DNA of 64,000 nucleotides, from assembly GCF_003814705.1 (NCBI RefSeq), contig NZ_RKRA01000001.1, positions 2,294,001-2,358,000 on the forward strand. Reading direction: 5' to 3'. The notes below the pieces were generated by a model that saw nothing but the letters and a program-made list of their open reading frames with translations, was not told the DNA's origin and searched no databases. A program made the translations under genes and the position numbers. Below, piece after piece: positions 36,548 through 52,942 of the stretch; positions within the stretch are counted from its first letter, which is position 1; every line of letters begins with the position of its first letter. The DNA is from Georgenia muralis (lineage in GTDB: Bacteria; Actinomycetota; Actinomycetes; Actinomycetales; Actinomycetaceae).

Positions 36548-37858
36548 TCAGAGCACGGCTCGGCGCAGCGGCACCTCGGGGTCGCTCGCCCGCCCGACGT
36601 CCAGCGCGGGGTGCGACCCCGCGGCGAGGAGGCGACGAAGTGCGGCGACGTCCCGGGGCCGGTCCGCGGTCAGGCCCGCCGCGAGGCGGTGACCGGCCCG
36701 GAGGTAGAGGACGGTGAACCCGGCGGCGACGTCGCCGCGCACCACGACCTCGACGTCGTCGTCCGCGGGAGGCTGCCCGACGAGCGTGAGGTCGTGGCCG
36801 AGCTGGGTGGAGAAGACGTAGGGAACGGGCGTCGGGGGTGCGGGCCGGCCGAGGAGGCCTGCGGCGAGGGCCGCCGGGTGGCTCAGGGCCGCGTCCCAGT
36901 GCCCGCCCGGCACGGCGCCGAAGTCCGGCGTCGTCATCTCGGCGCAGTCGCCGACGGCCCGGACGCTGGGCGGACCGCCCCGCACCCGGCCGGCGGCGTC
37001 GACGGGGAGGGCGCCGTGCGCGGTGAGCGGGACCGCCCCCGCCAGCCACGCCGTCGCGGGGCGCACGCCCGTGGCCGCCAGGACGACGTCGGCGGTCACC
37101 TCCTCGGCCGGCTCCCGGGCGGTCCCCGCGAGGACGACCGCGTCCGGGCGCACGGCCGTCACCGCGCGGCCGCACCGCAGGTCCACGCCCGCCGCCGCGT
37201 ACCAGGGCACGGTCAGCGCCCCGGCGGCGGCGCCGACCTGTCGGTGCAGCGGTGTGGGGGCGGCCTCGACGACCGTGACCTCGCACCCGTGCCGGGCCGC
37301 CTGCCCCGCGACCTCGGCGCCGATCCAACCGGCGCCCACGACGACGAGGCGGGCGCCCGGGACGAGCCGGCCGCGGAGCCGCTCCGCGTCGTCGGCGCCG
37401 TGGAGGGTCAGGGCGTGGTCCCAGGAGGCCGGCCGGGCGGCGGCGGCCCCGACGGCGAGCACGACGACGTCGGCCTCGAGGGTCTCCTCGGTGCCCGCCC
37501 CCGGGACGGCCGGCGCCAGGGTCACCCGGGCCCCGGGGCCGTCCGCCTCCAGGCGGCGCGCGCGCCGACCCAGCAGCACCCGGTCGGCGAGCTCGCCGAG
37601 GTCGCCGTAGCCCTCGGCGGTGAGCCAGAGCGGCTCGGTGCGGGTGAACAGCTCCTTGGACAGGGGCGGCCGGTCGTACGGTGCCCGGTCCTCGGCGCCC
37701 ACGACGGTGAGGTGGCCGGCGAAGCCCTGCGCCCGCAGCTCGGCCGCGGTCCGCAGCCCGGCCAGCCCGGCGCCGACCACGAGGACCGAGCGCGGCAGGA
37801 CGACCCGGCCGCGGGTGGGCGCGGACGCGGGCACGATCGGGACGGGCACCCGCCCCAC
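36548..37858 (-). CDS. FAD-dependent pyridine nucleotide-disulfide family oxidoreductase
   Basis: 436 residues. The FAD-binding VLVVGAGLAGLRTAAEL is near residue 25, followed by APYDRPPLSKEL, typical of ferredoxin/rubredoxin reductases of aromatic dioxygenase systems. The NAD-binding motif VVVGAGWIGAEVA is near residue 172, and the second FAD motif is VRAVGDCAEM near 325. It probably passes electrons from NAD(P)H to a small iron-sulfur protein, but no ferredoxin or P450 is nearby. A GTG three codons downstream (37849) has TACCGT 7 nt before it and may be the true, leaderless start. Confidence 0.85.
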   Translation of the reverse strand: MGRVPVPIVPASAPTRGRVVLPRSVLVVGAGLAGLRTAAELRAQGFAGHLTVVGAEDRAPYDRPPLSKELFTRTEPLWLTAEGYGDLGELADRVLLGRRARRLEADGPGARVTLAPAVPGAGTEETLEADVVVLAVGAAAARPASWDHALTLHGADDAERLRGRLVPGARLVVVGAGWIGAEVAGQAARHGCEVTVVEAAPTPLHRQVGAAAGALTVPWYAAAGVDLRCGRAVTAVRPDAVVLAGTAREPAEEVTADVVLAATGVRPATAWLAGAVPLTAHGALPVDAAGRVRGGPPSVRAVGDCAEMTTPDFGAVPGGHWDAALSHPAALAAGLLGRPAPPTPVPYVFSTQLGHDLTLVGQPPADDDVEVVVRGDVAAGFTVLYLRAGHRLAAGLTADRPRDVAALRRLLAAGSHPALDVGRASDPEVPLRRAVL

Positions 37859-37876
37859 GGTAGTCTCGCGGGCATC

Positions 37877-38152
37877 ATGTCCCCCGCACGCGGCCCCCGG
37901 CTGACCCTCCTGGCGGTCCTCGTCCTCGCCGTGGCCCTCGTGGCGCTCGTGGCGGTGTGGTCCGACGCCCGCACGGCGGCCCTCGTCCTCGCCGGGCTCC
38001 TCGCCGCCGTCGCGGTCGCACGGGTTGTCCTGCCCGAGGCGCTCGTGCCGGGGTCGCGCTCGCGCCCCGTCGACGTCGTCCTCCTGCTCGCCCTCGCCGG
38101 GGCCCTGGTCTACCTCGCCCCCTGGGGCAACGCGACGCTCGCGCTGCCCTGA
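37877..38152 (+). CDS. DUF3017 family membrane protein
   Basis: 91 residues with three predicted helices (about 9-28, 33-50, 65-84) and the linking stretch VVLPEALVPGSRSRPVDVVLLL, characteristic of DUF3017. The function is unknown. The family often sits near purine and one-carbon genes in actinobacteria. It diverges from the FAD oxidoreductase by 18 bp and precedes the CorC-type gene by 47 bp. Confidence 0.8.
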   Translation: MSPARGPRLTLLAVLVLAVALVALVAVWSDARTAALVLAGLLAAVAVARVVLPEALVPGSRSRPVDVVLLLALAGALVYLAPWGNATLALP

Positions 38153-38187
38153 CGCCCCCGGCCGGCGCCGCCGCCGACGCCGTGCGC

Positions 38188-38193
38188 CAGGAT
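38188..38193 (+). promoter_or_regulatory. -10-like CAGGAT before CorC/CNNM gene
   Basis: CAGGAT is 6 nt before GTG 38200. The same CAGGATGG word stands before the leader ORF at 57718. Confidence 0.4.
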
Positions 38194-38199
38194 GGTCGT

Positions 38200-39468
38200 G
38201 TGAGCGACCTCGTCCCCGACATCGTCCTCGTCCTGCTGTTCATCGTGCTCGGCGGCATCTTCGCCGCCTCGGAGATGGCCCTGGTCTCGTTGCGGGAGAG
38301 CCAGGTCCAGTCCCTGGCGGAGCGGGGCGGGGCCGGCGCCCGCGTCGCACGCCTCACCGCCGACCCCAACCGCTTCCTCTCCGCCGTCCAGATCGGCGTC
38401 ACCCTCACGGGGTTCTTCTCCGCCTCCTTCGGGGCCGCCCAGATCGCGCCGCAGATCGCCCCGCTGCTGCGCGGCTGGGGCCTGGCGGAGGGGACCGCCT
38501 ACGGCCTGGCCTTCGTCGGGACGACCGTGCTCGTCTCCTACCTCTCCCTCGTCCTGGGCGAGCTGGTCCCCAAGCGGCTGGCCATGCAGAGCGCCGAACG
38601 GTTCTCGCTCGTCGTCGCCACACCCCTGAACTGGGTCGCCGCGGCCATGCGCCCGGTGATCTGGCTGCTGGGTGCCTCCGTCGACGTCGTCATGCGGCTG
38701 CTCGGACGCGACCCGTCCGCCCCCCGCGAGGAGATGGGCACCGAGGAGCTGCGCTCCCTCGTCGCGCGCCACGGGGCGCTCGGCGCGCAGGAGCGCGACA
38801 TGGTCGTCGACCTGCTCTCGGTCGGCGACCGCACCGTCCAGGAGGTCATGACCCCGCGCACCGAGGTCGAGTTCCTCGACGCCGCCCTGCCCATCGGGCA
38901 CGCCCAGGCGCTCGTGCGCGGGCTCGAGCACTCCCGCTACCCCGTGCGGGGCGAGGACACCGACGACGTCCTGGGGTTCATCCACATCCGGGACCTCATC
39001 CACCCGGAGGAGCACGTGCGCACCGTCGGCGACCTCGTGCGCCGGGTCATGTTCTTCCCCACGGGCACCCGCGTGCTGACCGCGCTCACCGAGATGCGGG
39101 GCAGCCACGCGCACCTCGCGATCGTCGTCGACGAGTACGGCGGCACCGACGGCATCCCCACGCTCGAGGACGTCGTGGAGGAGTTCGTCGGGCAGATCCA
39201 GGACGAGTACGACCGGGAGGTCCCGGAGGTCGTGGCGACCGGCGCCACCGAGTCCGTCGCCGGCCGGCTCGGCCGGGCCGACGTCGCCAAGGTGCTCGGG
39301 CGGGAGCTGCCCGGGGGGCCCTTCGACACCCTCGGCGGTTTCGTCATGGCGCGGCTGGGCCACGTGCCCGCCCCGGGCGACACCGTCACCTGGGACGACC
39401 TCGTCCTGACCGTCACCGCGATGGACGGGCGGCGGGTCGACCGCCTCGACGCCCGCCGCACGGGCTGA
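38200..39468 (+). CDS. Hemolysin C/CorC/CNNM family protein
   Basis: 422 residues. The N-terminal DUF21 membrane domain (about 1-190) contains FAASEMALVSLRESQ, LSAVQIGVTLTGFFSASFGA and LVLGELVPKRLAMQ. A pair of CBS domains follows (about 210-335) with VMTPRTEVEFLDA and VVDEYGGTDGIPTLEDVVEEFVG. A C-terminal CorC_HlyC transporter-associated domain ends the protein. These proteins affect magnesium and other divalent-cation export; the name hemolysin is historical. Whether this one transports Mg2+ is not shown by sequence. icd follows after 108 bp under its own promoter. Confidence 0.9.
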   Translation: MSDLVPDIVLVLLFIVLGGIFAASEMALVSLRESQVQSLAERGGAGARVARLTADPNRFLSAVQIGVTLTGFFSASFGAAQIAPQIAPLLRGWGLAEGTAYGLAFVGTTVLVSYLSLVLGELVPKRLAMQSAERFSLVVATPLNWVAAAMRPVIWLLGASVDVVMRLLGRDPSAPREEMGTEELRSLVARHGALGAQERDMVVDLLSVGDRTVQEVMTPRTEVEFLDAALPIGHAQALVRGLEHSRYPVRGEDTDDVLGFIHIRDLIHPEEHVRTVGDLVRRVMFFPTGTRVLTALTEMRGSHAHLAIVVDEYGGTDGIPTLEDVVEEFVGQIQDEYDREVPEVVATGATESVAGRLGRADVAKVLGRELPGGPFDTLGGFVMARLGHVPAPGDTVTWDDLVLTVTAMDGRRVDRLDARRTG

Positions 39469-39489
39469 GCGGGTGGCGGCCGGGCACGG

Positions 39490-39510
39490 TATCTTGACGT
39501 CGAGTAATCT
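39490..39510 (+). promoter_or_regulatory. Putative TCA operator and -10 before icd
   Basis: TCTTGACGTCGAGT (39492-39505) is almost identical to the sucC motif and abuts TAATCT (39505-39510), a good -10 hexamer. A repressor or activator bound here would contact the promoter directly. A 7-bp hairpin (39518-39535) lies in the leader. Confidence 0.55.
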
Positions 39511-39576
39511 GTTCCAGGCGCCGGTGCCCCGGCGCGGAGTCGAGCGCCCTCCGGGCGGTCAGGAGAGTAGCGGCAC

Positions 39577-41950
<2,374 letters not shown>

Positions 41951-41966
41951 GCCAAGCCTGAACCTC

Positions 41967-41994
41967 GGCGCCCCGGCCCTACGGCCGGGGCGCC
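41967..41994 (+). terminator. Hairpin terminator after mdh
   Basis: A 12-bp perfect stem (41967-41978 with 41983-41994) and loop CTAC begins 16 nt after the mdh stop. A second hairpin, 8-bp stem and loop GCCC, lies at 42008-42027. Confidence 0.8.
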
Positions 41995-42149
41995 GCTCTC
42001 GCGCGTCACGCCGCCGCCCGGCGGCGTCTCTCGCCCCACGGTGAGCCGGTCGCCACCTGGCCCTGGGGCAGCCGTCGCTCTCGTCGCGTGGATGACGGGT
42101 CACGTTCGACCGGGTTCGCCCCGTTTCGCGCGTCTCGCCATGCGAGCCG

Positions 42150-42188
42150 TTGCAAGGCTTGCTGAAATGCTTGCAGGGCGGCTAGCCT
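42150..42188 (+). promoter_or_regulatory. Promoter and MalR-like operator of the amylopullulanase gene
   Basis: TTGCAAG (42150-42156) and two GCTTGC copies (42157-42162 and 42169-42174, 12 bp apart) cluster here. TTGCTG (42159-42164) and TAGCCT (42183-42188) are 18 bp apart and make a plausible -35/-10 pair lying under the repeats. Repeated CTTGCAG-type words before actinobacterial amylase genes bind LacI-family maltose regulators, so repression relieved by maltodextrin is a reasonable inference. Confidence 0.6.
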
Positions 42189-42237
42189 CCGTCGAGACCT
42201 GCGCGAGGGCGCGCAGCCGACGAAGGAGTCCCACCGC

Positions 42238-48039
<5,802 letters not shown>

Positions 48040-48048
48040 CCCGGACGG

Positions 48049-48086
48049 CGAAGGAGGGGCGCCCCGCACGGGGCGCCCCTCCTTCG
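48049..48086. terminator. Very strong bidirectional hairpin
   Basis: A 17-bp perfect stem (48049-48065 with 48070-48086), loop GCAC, lies between the convergent amylopullulanase and DUF4190 genes. One arm ends CTCCTTCG; on the other strand the GGAG-rich arm serves equally, so it can end both transcripts. Confidence 0.85.
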
Positions 48087-48111
48087 TCGGTGCCGCCGTC
48101 GCGGCGACGGG

Positions 48112-48918
48112 TCAGCCGCGGGCGATGTCCTCCAGGCACCGCTGGAGTCCGGCCGGGTCGTCCTGGTAGACCTCGACGCACTGCTCGAAGTCCGGACCCA
48201 GGCGGGCGAACAGGGCCGCGCCGAAGACGGTCGAGGCGATGCCGAGCAGGATCGCGAGCACCCCGACGGCCATCCCCGCGACCGAGGTGCCGCGGTTCGT
48301 CGCCTCACGCCGTCCTACGCGCTGGAGGGCGACCGCCCCCATGATGACGGCGACCAGACCACCGAGCGCGCCCAGCAGCCCGACGAACGGCACCCAGGCG
48401 ATGAGCAGGGCGAGGATGCCCACGACGAGCGCCCCGACGCCCAGGCCGTTCCGGGGACCGTAGCCGCCGTACTGCTTCCCGTACGGCTGCTGCCCGTACT
48501 GCGCGTACGGCTGCTGCCCGTACTGGCTCTGCGCGTACGGCTGCTGCCCGGCGTACTGCGTCTGGTCGTACTGCGTCTGGTCGTACTGCGTCTGGTCGTA
48601 CTGCTGGCCAGGCTGTCCGTACTGCTGCCCGCCGTACTGCTGGCCAGGCTGTCCGTACTGCTGCCCGCCGTACTGCTGGCCAGGCTGTCCGTACTGCTGC
48701 CCGCCGTACTGCTGGCCAGGCTGTCCGTACTGCTGTCCGCCGTACTGCTGGCCAGGCTGTCCGTACTGCTGCCCGCCGTGCCACGGCTGCTGGTACTGCT
48801 GGCCGTCCTGCGGCTGGGCGGACGGCTGCTCACCGTGCTGCGGCTCGCCGCGCCAGGGCGGACCGCCCTGCTGGGGCTGGTCACCGTCGGACCGCGGCCG
48901 GGGCTGCTCGGAGCTCAT
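48112..48918 (-). CDS. DUF4190 membrane protein with Gly/Gln/Tyr repeat N-terminus
   Basis: 268 residues. The first 165 residues are low complexity: a 12-residue GQPGQQYGGQQY unit about five times, then QYDQT three times, then more QQPYAQ. Two membrane helices follow (about 175-205 and 218-248) in a DUF4190 domain (LGVGALVVGILALLIAWVP ... GVLAILLGIAS). A short extracytoplasmic tail with two cysteines (QCVEV and RCLED) ends it. Such proteins are common and uncharacterised in actinobacteria. The repeat half resembles prion-like or condensate-forming sequence; that is analogy only. Confidence 0.8.
   Translation of the reverse strand: MSSEQPRPRSDGDQPQQGGPPWRGEPQHGEQPSAQPQDGQQYQQPWHGGQQYGQPGQQYGGQQYGQPGQQYGGQQYGQPGQQYGGQQYGQPGQQYGGQQYGQPGQQYDQTQYDQTQYDQTQYAGQQPYAQSQYGQQPYAQYGQQPYGKQYGGYGPRNGLGVGALVVGILALLIAWVPFVGLLGALGGLVAVIMGAVALQRVGRREATNRGTSVAGMAVGVLAILLGIASTVFGAALFARLGPDFEQCVEVYQDDPAGLQRCLEDIARG
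48557..48601. repeat. 15-bp tandem repeat, three copies
   Basis: TGCGTCTGGTCGTAC occurs three times in a row, encoding QYDQT on the minus strand within the DUF4190 gene. Confidence 0.85.
48604..48780. repeat. 36-bp tandem repeat, about 4.9 copies, inside DUF4190 gene
   Basis: Copies begin at 48604, 48640, 48676, 48712 and 48748 and are nearly identical, the fourth with one C-to-T change. Each encodes 12 residues on the minus strand, so changes in copy number keep the frame. Confidence 0.9.
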
Positions 48919-49010
48919 GGTTCCTCCCTCGTCGGGATCTCCATGGTCGCAGCCGTCGGCGCCGGCGTCGACGGTCCCTCGTCCTACCGCGCCGGCGCGC
49001 CCCGCCGCTG

Positions 49011-49886
49011 CTACGAGAAGACGACCGTGCGGCGCCCGTCCACGAGCACGCGGTGCTCGGCGTGCCACCGTACGGCGCGGGCGAGGACCCGGCGCTCGAC
49101 GTCCTGGCCGCGGGCGACCATCTCGCCGACGTCGTCGGAGTGCGTGACCCGCTCGACGTCCTGCTCGATGATCGGCCCCTCGTCGAGGTCCGCGGTCACG
49201 TAGTGCGCCGTCGCCCCGATGAGCTTCACGCCCCGCCCGTGGGCCTGGGCGTACGGGCGGGCGCCCTTGAAGCTGGGCAGGAACGAGTGGTGGATGTTGA
49301 TGACGTTGCCCGCCAGCTCGGTGCACACCTCGTCGGAGAGGATCTGCATGTACCGGGCGAGGACCACCAGCTCGACGTCGCCGGCGTGGACGATGTCCAG
49401 GAGGGCACGCTCGGCGTCGGGCTTGGTCTCCCGGGTGACCGGGATGTGGTGGAACGGCGCGTCGTAGGACCTCGCGATGGGCTCGAGGTCGGGGTGGTTG
49501 GCCACGACGCCCACCACCTCGATCGGCAGTCCCTGGAACCGCTGCCGGAACAGCAGGTCCACGAGGCAGTGGGGGTCCTTGGACGCCATGATGAGGGTCC
49601 GGACCGGGCGGCCGACCCGGTCGAGCTTCCACGTCATGCCGAACCGGCGCGCGACGGCGCTCAGGGCGGCCTCGAGGTCGGCGCGCGGCGCCGCGGTCTC
49701 CACCTGCACCCGCATGAAGAACAGGCCCGTGGAGGGGTCGCCGAACTGCTGCGACTCGGTGATGTTCCCCCCGTGCTCGGCCAGCGCGCCCGAGACGGCG
49801 TGGACGATCCCGGGCTGGTCGGGGCAGGACAGGGCGAGGACGAGGTGCTCGGCGCTCGCGGTCGCGGACGGCTCGGCGGTGGTCAC
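49011..49886 (-). CDS. purU: Formyltetrahydrofolate deformylase
   Basis: 291 residues. It hydrolyses 10-formyl-THF to formate and THF, balancing the one-carbon pool. An N-terminal ACT domain (LVLALSCPDQPGIVHAVSGALAEHGGNI) precedes a formyltransferase-fold domain with VVANHPDLE, INIHHSFLPSFKGARPY and the catalytic Asp region ADLDEGPIIEQD. The GTG at 49886, opening TTAEPSATASAEHLVLAL, is preferred to 49919 because TACCCT stands 8 nt upstream of it. It lies in the same region as purN, purH, glyA and folD. Confidence 0.94.
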   Translation of the reverse strand: MTTAEPSATASAEHLVLALSCPDQPGIVHAVSGALAEHGGNITESQQFGDPSTGLFFMRVQVETAAPRADLEAALSAVARRFGMTWKLDRVGRPVRTLIMASKDPHCLVDLLFRQRFQGLPIEVVGVVANHPDLEPIARSYDAPFHHIPVTRETKPDAERALLDIVHAGDVELVVLARYMQILSDEVCTELAGNVINIHHSFLPSFKGARPYAQAHGRGVKLIGATAHYVTADLDEGPIIEQDVERVTHSDDVGEMVARGQDVERRVLARAVRWHAEHRVLVDGRRTVVFS

Positions 49887-49894
49887 GAGAGGCG

Positions 49895-49900
49895 AGGGTA
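49895..49900 (-). promoter_or_regulatory. -10 box TACCCT before purU
   Basis: On the minus strand TACCCT is 8 nt before GTG 49886 with no ribosome site, which selects this start over the longer one. Confidence 0.5.
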
Positions 49901-49966
49901 GCCGCCGGCGCACCCGCACGGCCCGGGCGTCCGTGGATGAGGACCCGGCCGGGCACGAGGTGATGC

Positions 49967-49972
49967 CACACT
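49967..49972 (+). promoter_or_regulatory. -10-like CACACT, leaderless start of GNAT gene
   Basis: CACACT is 6 nt before ATG 49979 and abuts an alternative GTG at 49973, favouring the ATG. Confidence 0.4.
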
Positions 49973-49978
49973 GTGGCC

Positions 49979-50488
49979 ATGGACGACGTCAGGATCGACC
50001 TCATCACCGTCGACGAGGCCGGGGAGCTGCTCACCGTGCGGCGGGCGGCCTTCGTCACCGAGGCCCAGCTCTACGGCGACCCCAACCTCCCCGCGCTGAC
50101 GCAGTCGCTCACCGAGCTCGCCGCCGACATCGAGCGCCCCGACGTCGTCACCCTCGGTGCCTGGTCGGGGCACCGGCTCATCGGCTCGATCCGCGTCGAG
50201 CTGGAGGCCGAGCGAGCCACGCTGGGCCGCCTCGCCGTCGTCCCCGACCTCCAGGGGCAGGGCATCGGCACGCAGCTGCTCATGGCGGTGCTGCAGTACC
50301 TGCCCGAGCAGACCAAGGAGGTCTGGGTCTTCACCGGGCAGGACTCCAAGCAGAACATCTCCATGTACGCCAAGCACGGCTACGAGCACCAGTACGACCA
50401 GCACACCGGCGATCTCACCTACGCCTACCTGCGCCGGATCCTCGGCGAGGGGGGGGACGAGGACGAGGAGGAGACCGTCGCCGGCTGA
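49979..50488 (+). CDS. GNAT family N-acetyltransferase
   Basis: 169 residues. The acetyl-CoA-binding motif is LGRLAVVPDLQGQGIGTQLLMAVL (motif A, QGQGIG as the pyrophosphate loop), followed by VWVFTGQDSKQNISMYAKHGY (motif B). It transfers an acetyl group to an unknown amine. The last 15 residues are acidic (GEGGDEDEEETVAG). It precedes the glyA riboswitch and is divergent from purU, but neither position tells its substrate. Confidence 0.88.
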   Translation: MDDVRIDLITVDEAGELLTVRRAAFVTEAQLYGDPNLPALTQSLTELAADIERPDVVTLGAWSGHRLIGSIRVELEAERATLGRLAVVPDLQGQGIGTQLLMAVLQYLPEQTKEVWVFTGQDSKQNISMYAKHGYEHQYDQHTGDLTYAYLRRILGEGGDEDEEETVAG

Positions 50489-50503
50489 GCGGCGAGGAGT
50501 TGG

Positions 50504-50509
50504 TAGCCT
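50504..50509 (+). promoter_or_regulatory. -10 box TAGCCT for the glyA transcript
   Basis: TAGCCT is about 7-8 nt before the predicted aptamer 5' end at 50516. Confidence 0.55.
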
Positions 50510-50515
50510 GTCCCC

Positions 50516-50635
50516 GTCGCGACTGGCGCCACAGGTGGTCCACCACCGGGGAGCGACGGCACCACCGACTCCGAGGTCGTCCGCCTGGGCCGAGGGTCAC
50601 CACCTTCAGTGCTCGCGCACCGGGTGTGCGTGACC
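50516..50635 (+). ncRNA. ZTP (pfl) riboswitch upstream of glyA
   Basis: The order GACTGGCG (50521-50528), hairpin GGTGG/CCACC, CCACCGGGGAGCG, a variable hairpin, and CCGCCTGGGC (50581-50590) matches the pfl consensus and the copy before purH. Downstream, GGTCAC (50595-50600) can pair with GTGACC (50630-50635), enclosing GTGC-TCGC-GCAC; this may be the expression platform just before the ribosome site GGAGG (50643-50647). ZTP rises when 10-formyl-THF is scarce, and GlyA supplies one-carbon units, so activation by ligand makes sense. It should govern glyA and the overlapping folD together. Confidence 0.9.
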
Positions 50636-50651
50636 GAACCCCGGAGGAACG

Positions 50652-51947
50652 ATGACCCAGCAAGACGCCACGTCCGTGGCCGACCAGAGCCTCGCCGAGC
50701 TCGACCCCGAGATCGCCGCCGTCCTCGACGGTGAGCTCGTCCGCCAGCGCGAGACGCTGGAGATGATCGCGTCGGAGAACTTCGTCCCGCGCGCCGTCCT
50801 CCAGGCCCAGGGGTCGGTCCTGACGAACAAGTACGCCGAGGGCTACCCCGGGCGCCGGTACTACGGCGGCTGCGAGCAGGTCGACATCGCCGAGAACCTC
50901 GCCATCGAGCGGGCGACCGCCCTCTTCGGCGCGGAGTACGCCAACGTCCAGCCGCACTCCGGCGCCCAGGCGAACGCAGCCGTCCTGCACGCGCTCGCCA
51001 CCCCGGGCGAGACCATCCTGGGCCTCTCGCTCGCCCACGGCGGGCACCTCACCCACGGCATGAAGATCAACTTCTCGGGCAAGCTCTACAAGGTCGCGGC
51101 CTACGGCGTCGACGAGCAGAGCCACCGCATCGAGATGGAGACGGTGCGTGCGAAGGCGCTCGAGTCCCGCCCCAAGGTCATCATCGCCGGCTGGTCGGCC
51201 TACCCCCGTCAGCTCGACTTCGCCGCGTTCCGGGAGATCGCCGACGAGGTGGGCGCCTACCTGTGGACCGACATGGCGCACTTCGCCGGGCTGGTCGCCG
51301 CGGGCCTGCACCCCTCCCCGGTGCCGCACTCGGACGTCGTCTCCTCCACGGTCCACAAGACTCTCGGCGGCCCGCGCTCGGGCTTCCTGCTCGCGCGGGA
51401 CAAGGAGGCCTTCGGCAAGAAGCTGGACTCGGCCGTCTTCCCGGGTCAGCAGGGCGGGCCCCTCATGCACGTCGTGGCCGCCAAGGCGGTGGCGTTCAAG
51501 GTCGCCGCCGGCGAGGAGTTCCGCGAGCGGCAGGAGCGCACCCTCGAGGGCGCGCGGATCATCGCCGAGCGCCTGACCCAGCAGGACGTGCGCGACTCCG
51601 GCGTCTCCCTCGTCACCGGCGGCACCGACGTCCACCTCGTCCTGGTGGACCTGCGCAGCTCCGCCCTCGACGGGCAGCAGGCCGAGGACCTCCTCCACGG
51701 CGCCGGGATCACCGTCAACCGCAACGCCGTGCCGTTCGACCCGCGTCCGCCGCGGGTGACGTCCGGGCTGCGCATCGGCACCCCGGCGCTCGCCAGCCGC
51801 GGCTTCGGCGCGGCGGAGTTCACCGAGGTGGCCGACATCATCGCCACGACGCTCGTCGGCGGCGCCGGCACCGACGTCGAGGCGATGCGGGCCCGGGTGC
51901 GGGCGCTGACCGAGGCCTTCCCCCTCTACCCGGGGCTGCAGCAGTGA
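50652..51947 (+). CDS. glyA: Serine hydroxymethyltransferase
   Basis: 431 residues. It converts serine plus THF to glycine plus 5,10-methylene-THF, the main one-carbon entry. Seen: [30 protein letters not shown], the PLP-lysine region [14 protein letters not shown] near residue 235, and a C-terminus [13 protein letters not shown]. The ATG follows GGAGGA. It is preceded by a ZTP riboswitch, and its stop overlaps the folD start. Confidence 0.97.
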   Translation: MTQQDATSVADQSLAELDPEIAAVLDGELVRQRETLEMIASENFVPRAVLQAQGSVLTNKYAEGYPGRRYYGGCEQVDIAENLAIERATALFGAEYANVQPHSGAQANAAVLHALATPGETILGLSLAHGGHLTHGMKINFSGKLYKVAAYGVDEQSHRIEMETVRAKALESRPKVIIAGWSAYPRQLDFAAFREIADEVGAYLWTDMAHFAGLVAAGLHPSPVPHSDVVSSTVHKTLGGPRSGFLLARDKEAFGKKLDSAVFPGQQGGPLMHVVAAKAVAFKVAAGEEFRERQERTLEGARIIAERLTQQDVRDSGVSLVTGGTDVHLVLVDLRSSALDGQQAEDLLHGAGITVNRNAVPFDPRPPRVTSGLRIGTPALASRGFGAAEFTEVADIIATTLVGGAGTDVEAMRARVRALTEAFPLYPGLQQ

Positions 51948-52825
51948 CGGCCCGCGTCCTGGACGGGCGGGCCACCGCCGCCACGATCAAGGCCGAGCTC
52001 GCCGAGCGTGTCGCCGCGCTGTCCGCCCGCGGGCGCACCCCCGGGCTCGGCACCGTCCTGGTGGGGGAGGACCCCGGCTCCCGGGCGTACGTGTCGGGCA
52101 AGCACCGCGACTGCGCCGAGGTCGGGATCGCCTCGATCCGGGTGGACCTGCCGGCGACGGCGAGCCAGGCCGACGTCGAGGCCGCCGTCGCGCGGCTCAA
52201 CGCCGACCCCGCCTGCACCGGGTACATCGTCCAGCTGCCGCTGCCGGCCGCGGTGGACACCAACGCCGTCCTCGAGCTCATCGACCCGGGCAAGGACGCC
52301 GACGGCCTGCACCCGACCAACCTGGGCCGGCTGGTGCTGCGGGTCAAGGAGCCGGTGACGTCCCCGCTGCCCTGCACCCCGCGGGCGGTGCTCGAGCTCC
52401 TCGCGCGCCACGGCATCGACCTGGCCGGGAAGGACGTGTGTGTGGTCGGTCGCGGGACCACCGTGGGCCGGTCCATCGGCCTGCTCCTGACCCGCAAGGA
52501 CGTCAACGCGACCGTCACGCTCACCCACACCGGGACGGCGGACCTCGCCCAGCACGTGCGCGCCGCGGACGTCGTCGTCGCGGCGGCGGGGCAGCCCGGG
52601 ATCATCACCGCCGACATGGTCCGGCCCGGCGCGGTCGTCCTGGACGTCGGGGTCTCCCGCGTGGTGGACCCGGCCACCGGGAAGGCGACCCTGCGCGGTG
52701 ACGTCGACCCCGCCGTCGCCGACGTCGCGGCCTGGCTCTCGCCCAACCCCGGCGGGGTGGGACCGATGACCCGGGCGATGCTCCTGGCCAACGTGGTCGA
52801 CACCGCGGAGCGACTCGCGGGCTGA
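51944..52825 (+). CDS. folD: Methylenetetrahydrofolate dehydrogenase/cyclohydrolase
   Basis: 293 residues. It takes 5,10-methylene-THF to 10-formyl-THF in two steps. Seen: [14 protein letters not shown] with the catalytic Lys, [32 protein letters not shown], and the NADP loop [13 protein letters not shown] (VGRS is more usual than VGRG here). [15 protein letters not shown] ends the fold. The GTG overlaps the glyA stop by 4 bp (GTGA), so GlyA and FolD are made in step and directly supply purN and purH. Confidence 0.96.
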   Translation: MTARVLDGRATAATIKAELAERVAALSARGRTPGLGTVLVGEDPGSRAYVSGKHRDCAEVGIASIRVDLPATASQADVEAAVARLNADPACTGYIVQLPLPAAVDTNAVLELIDPGKDADGLHPTNLGRLVLRVKEPVTSPLPCTPRAVLELLARHGIDLAGKDVCVVGRGTTVGRSIGLLLTRKDVNATVTLTHTGTADLAQHVRAADVVVAAAGQPGIITADMVRPGAVVLDVGVSRVVDPATGKATLRGDVDPAVADVAAWLSPNPGGVGPMTRAMLLANVVDTAERLAG

Positions 52826-52865
52826 GCCCCGCGCGGCGTGCGCGCACGACGGAGCGCCGCCCCGG

Positions 52866-52891
52866 GGCGGCCCGGCCGTGGTCGGGCCGCC
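52866..52891 (+). terminator. Hairpin after folD
   Basis: A 9-bp perfect stem (52866-52874 with 52883-52891) and an 8-nt loop, 40 nt after folD and just before the next promoter. Confidence 0.55.
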
Positions 52892-52930
52892 GCGAGGCGG
52901 ACGGCGTCCGGCGGTGTCGGTGGGATCGGG

Positions 52931-52936
52931 GAGGAT
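52931..52936 (+). promoter_or_regulatory. -10-like GAGGAT before exonuclease III gene
   Basis: GAGGAT stands 6 nt before GTG 52943, as before the histidine kinase. Confidence 0.4.
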
Positions 52937-52942
52937 GTCCCG

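Noticed and set aside
48604-48780. Regular 36-bp repeats resembling a CRISPR array
   Set aside because: There are no unique spacers; the units abut one another and keep a coding frame.
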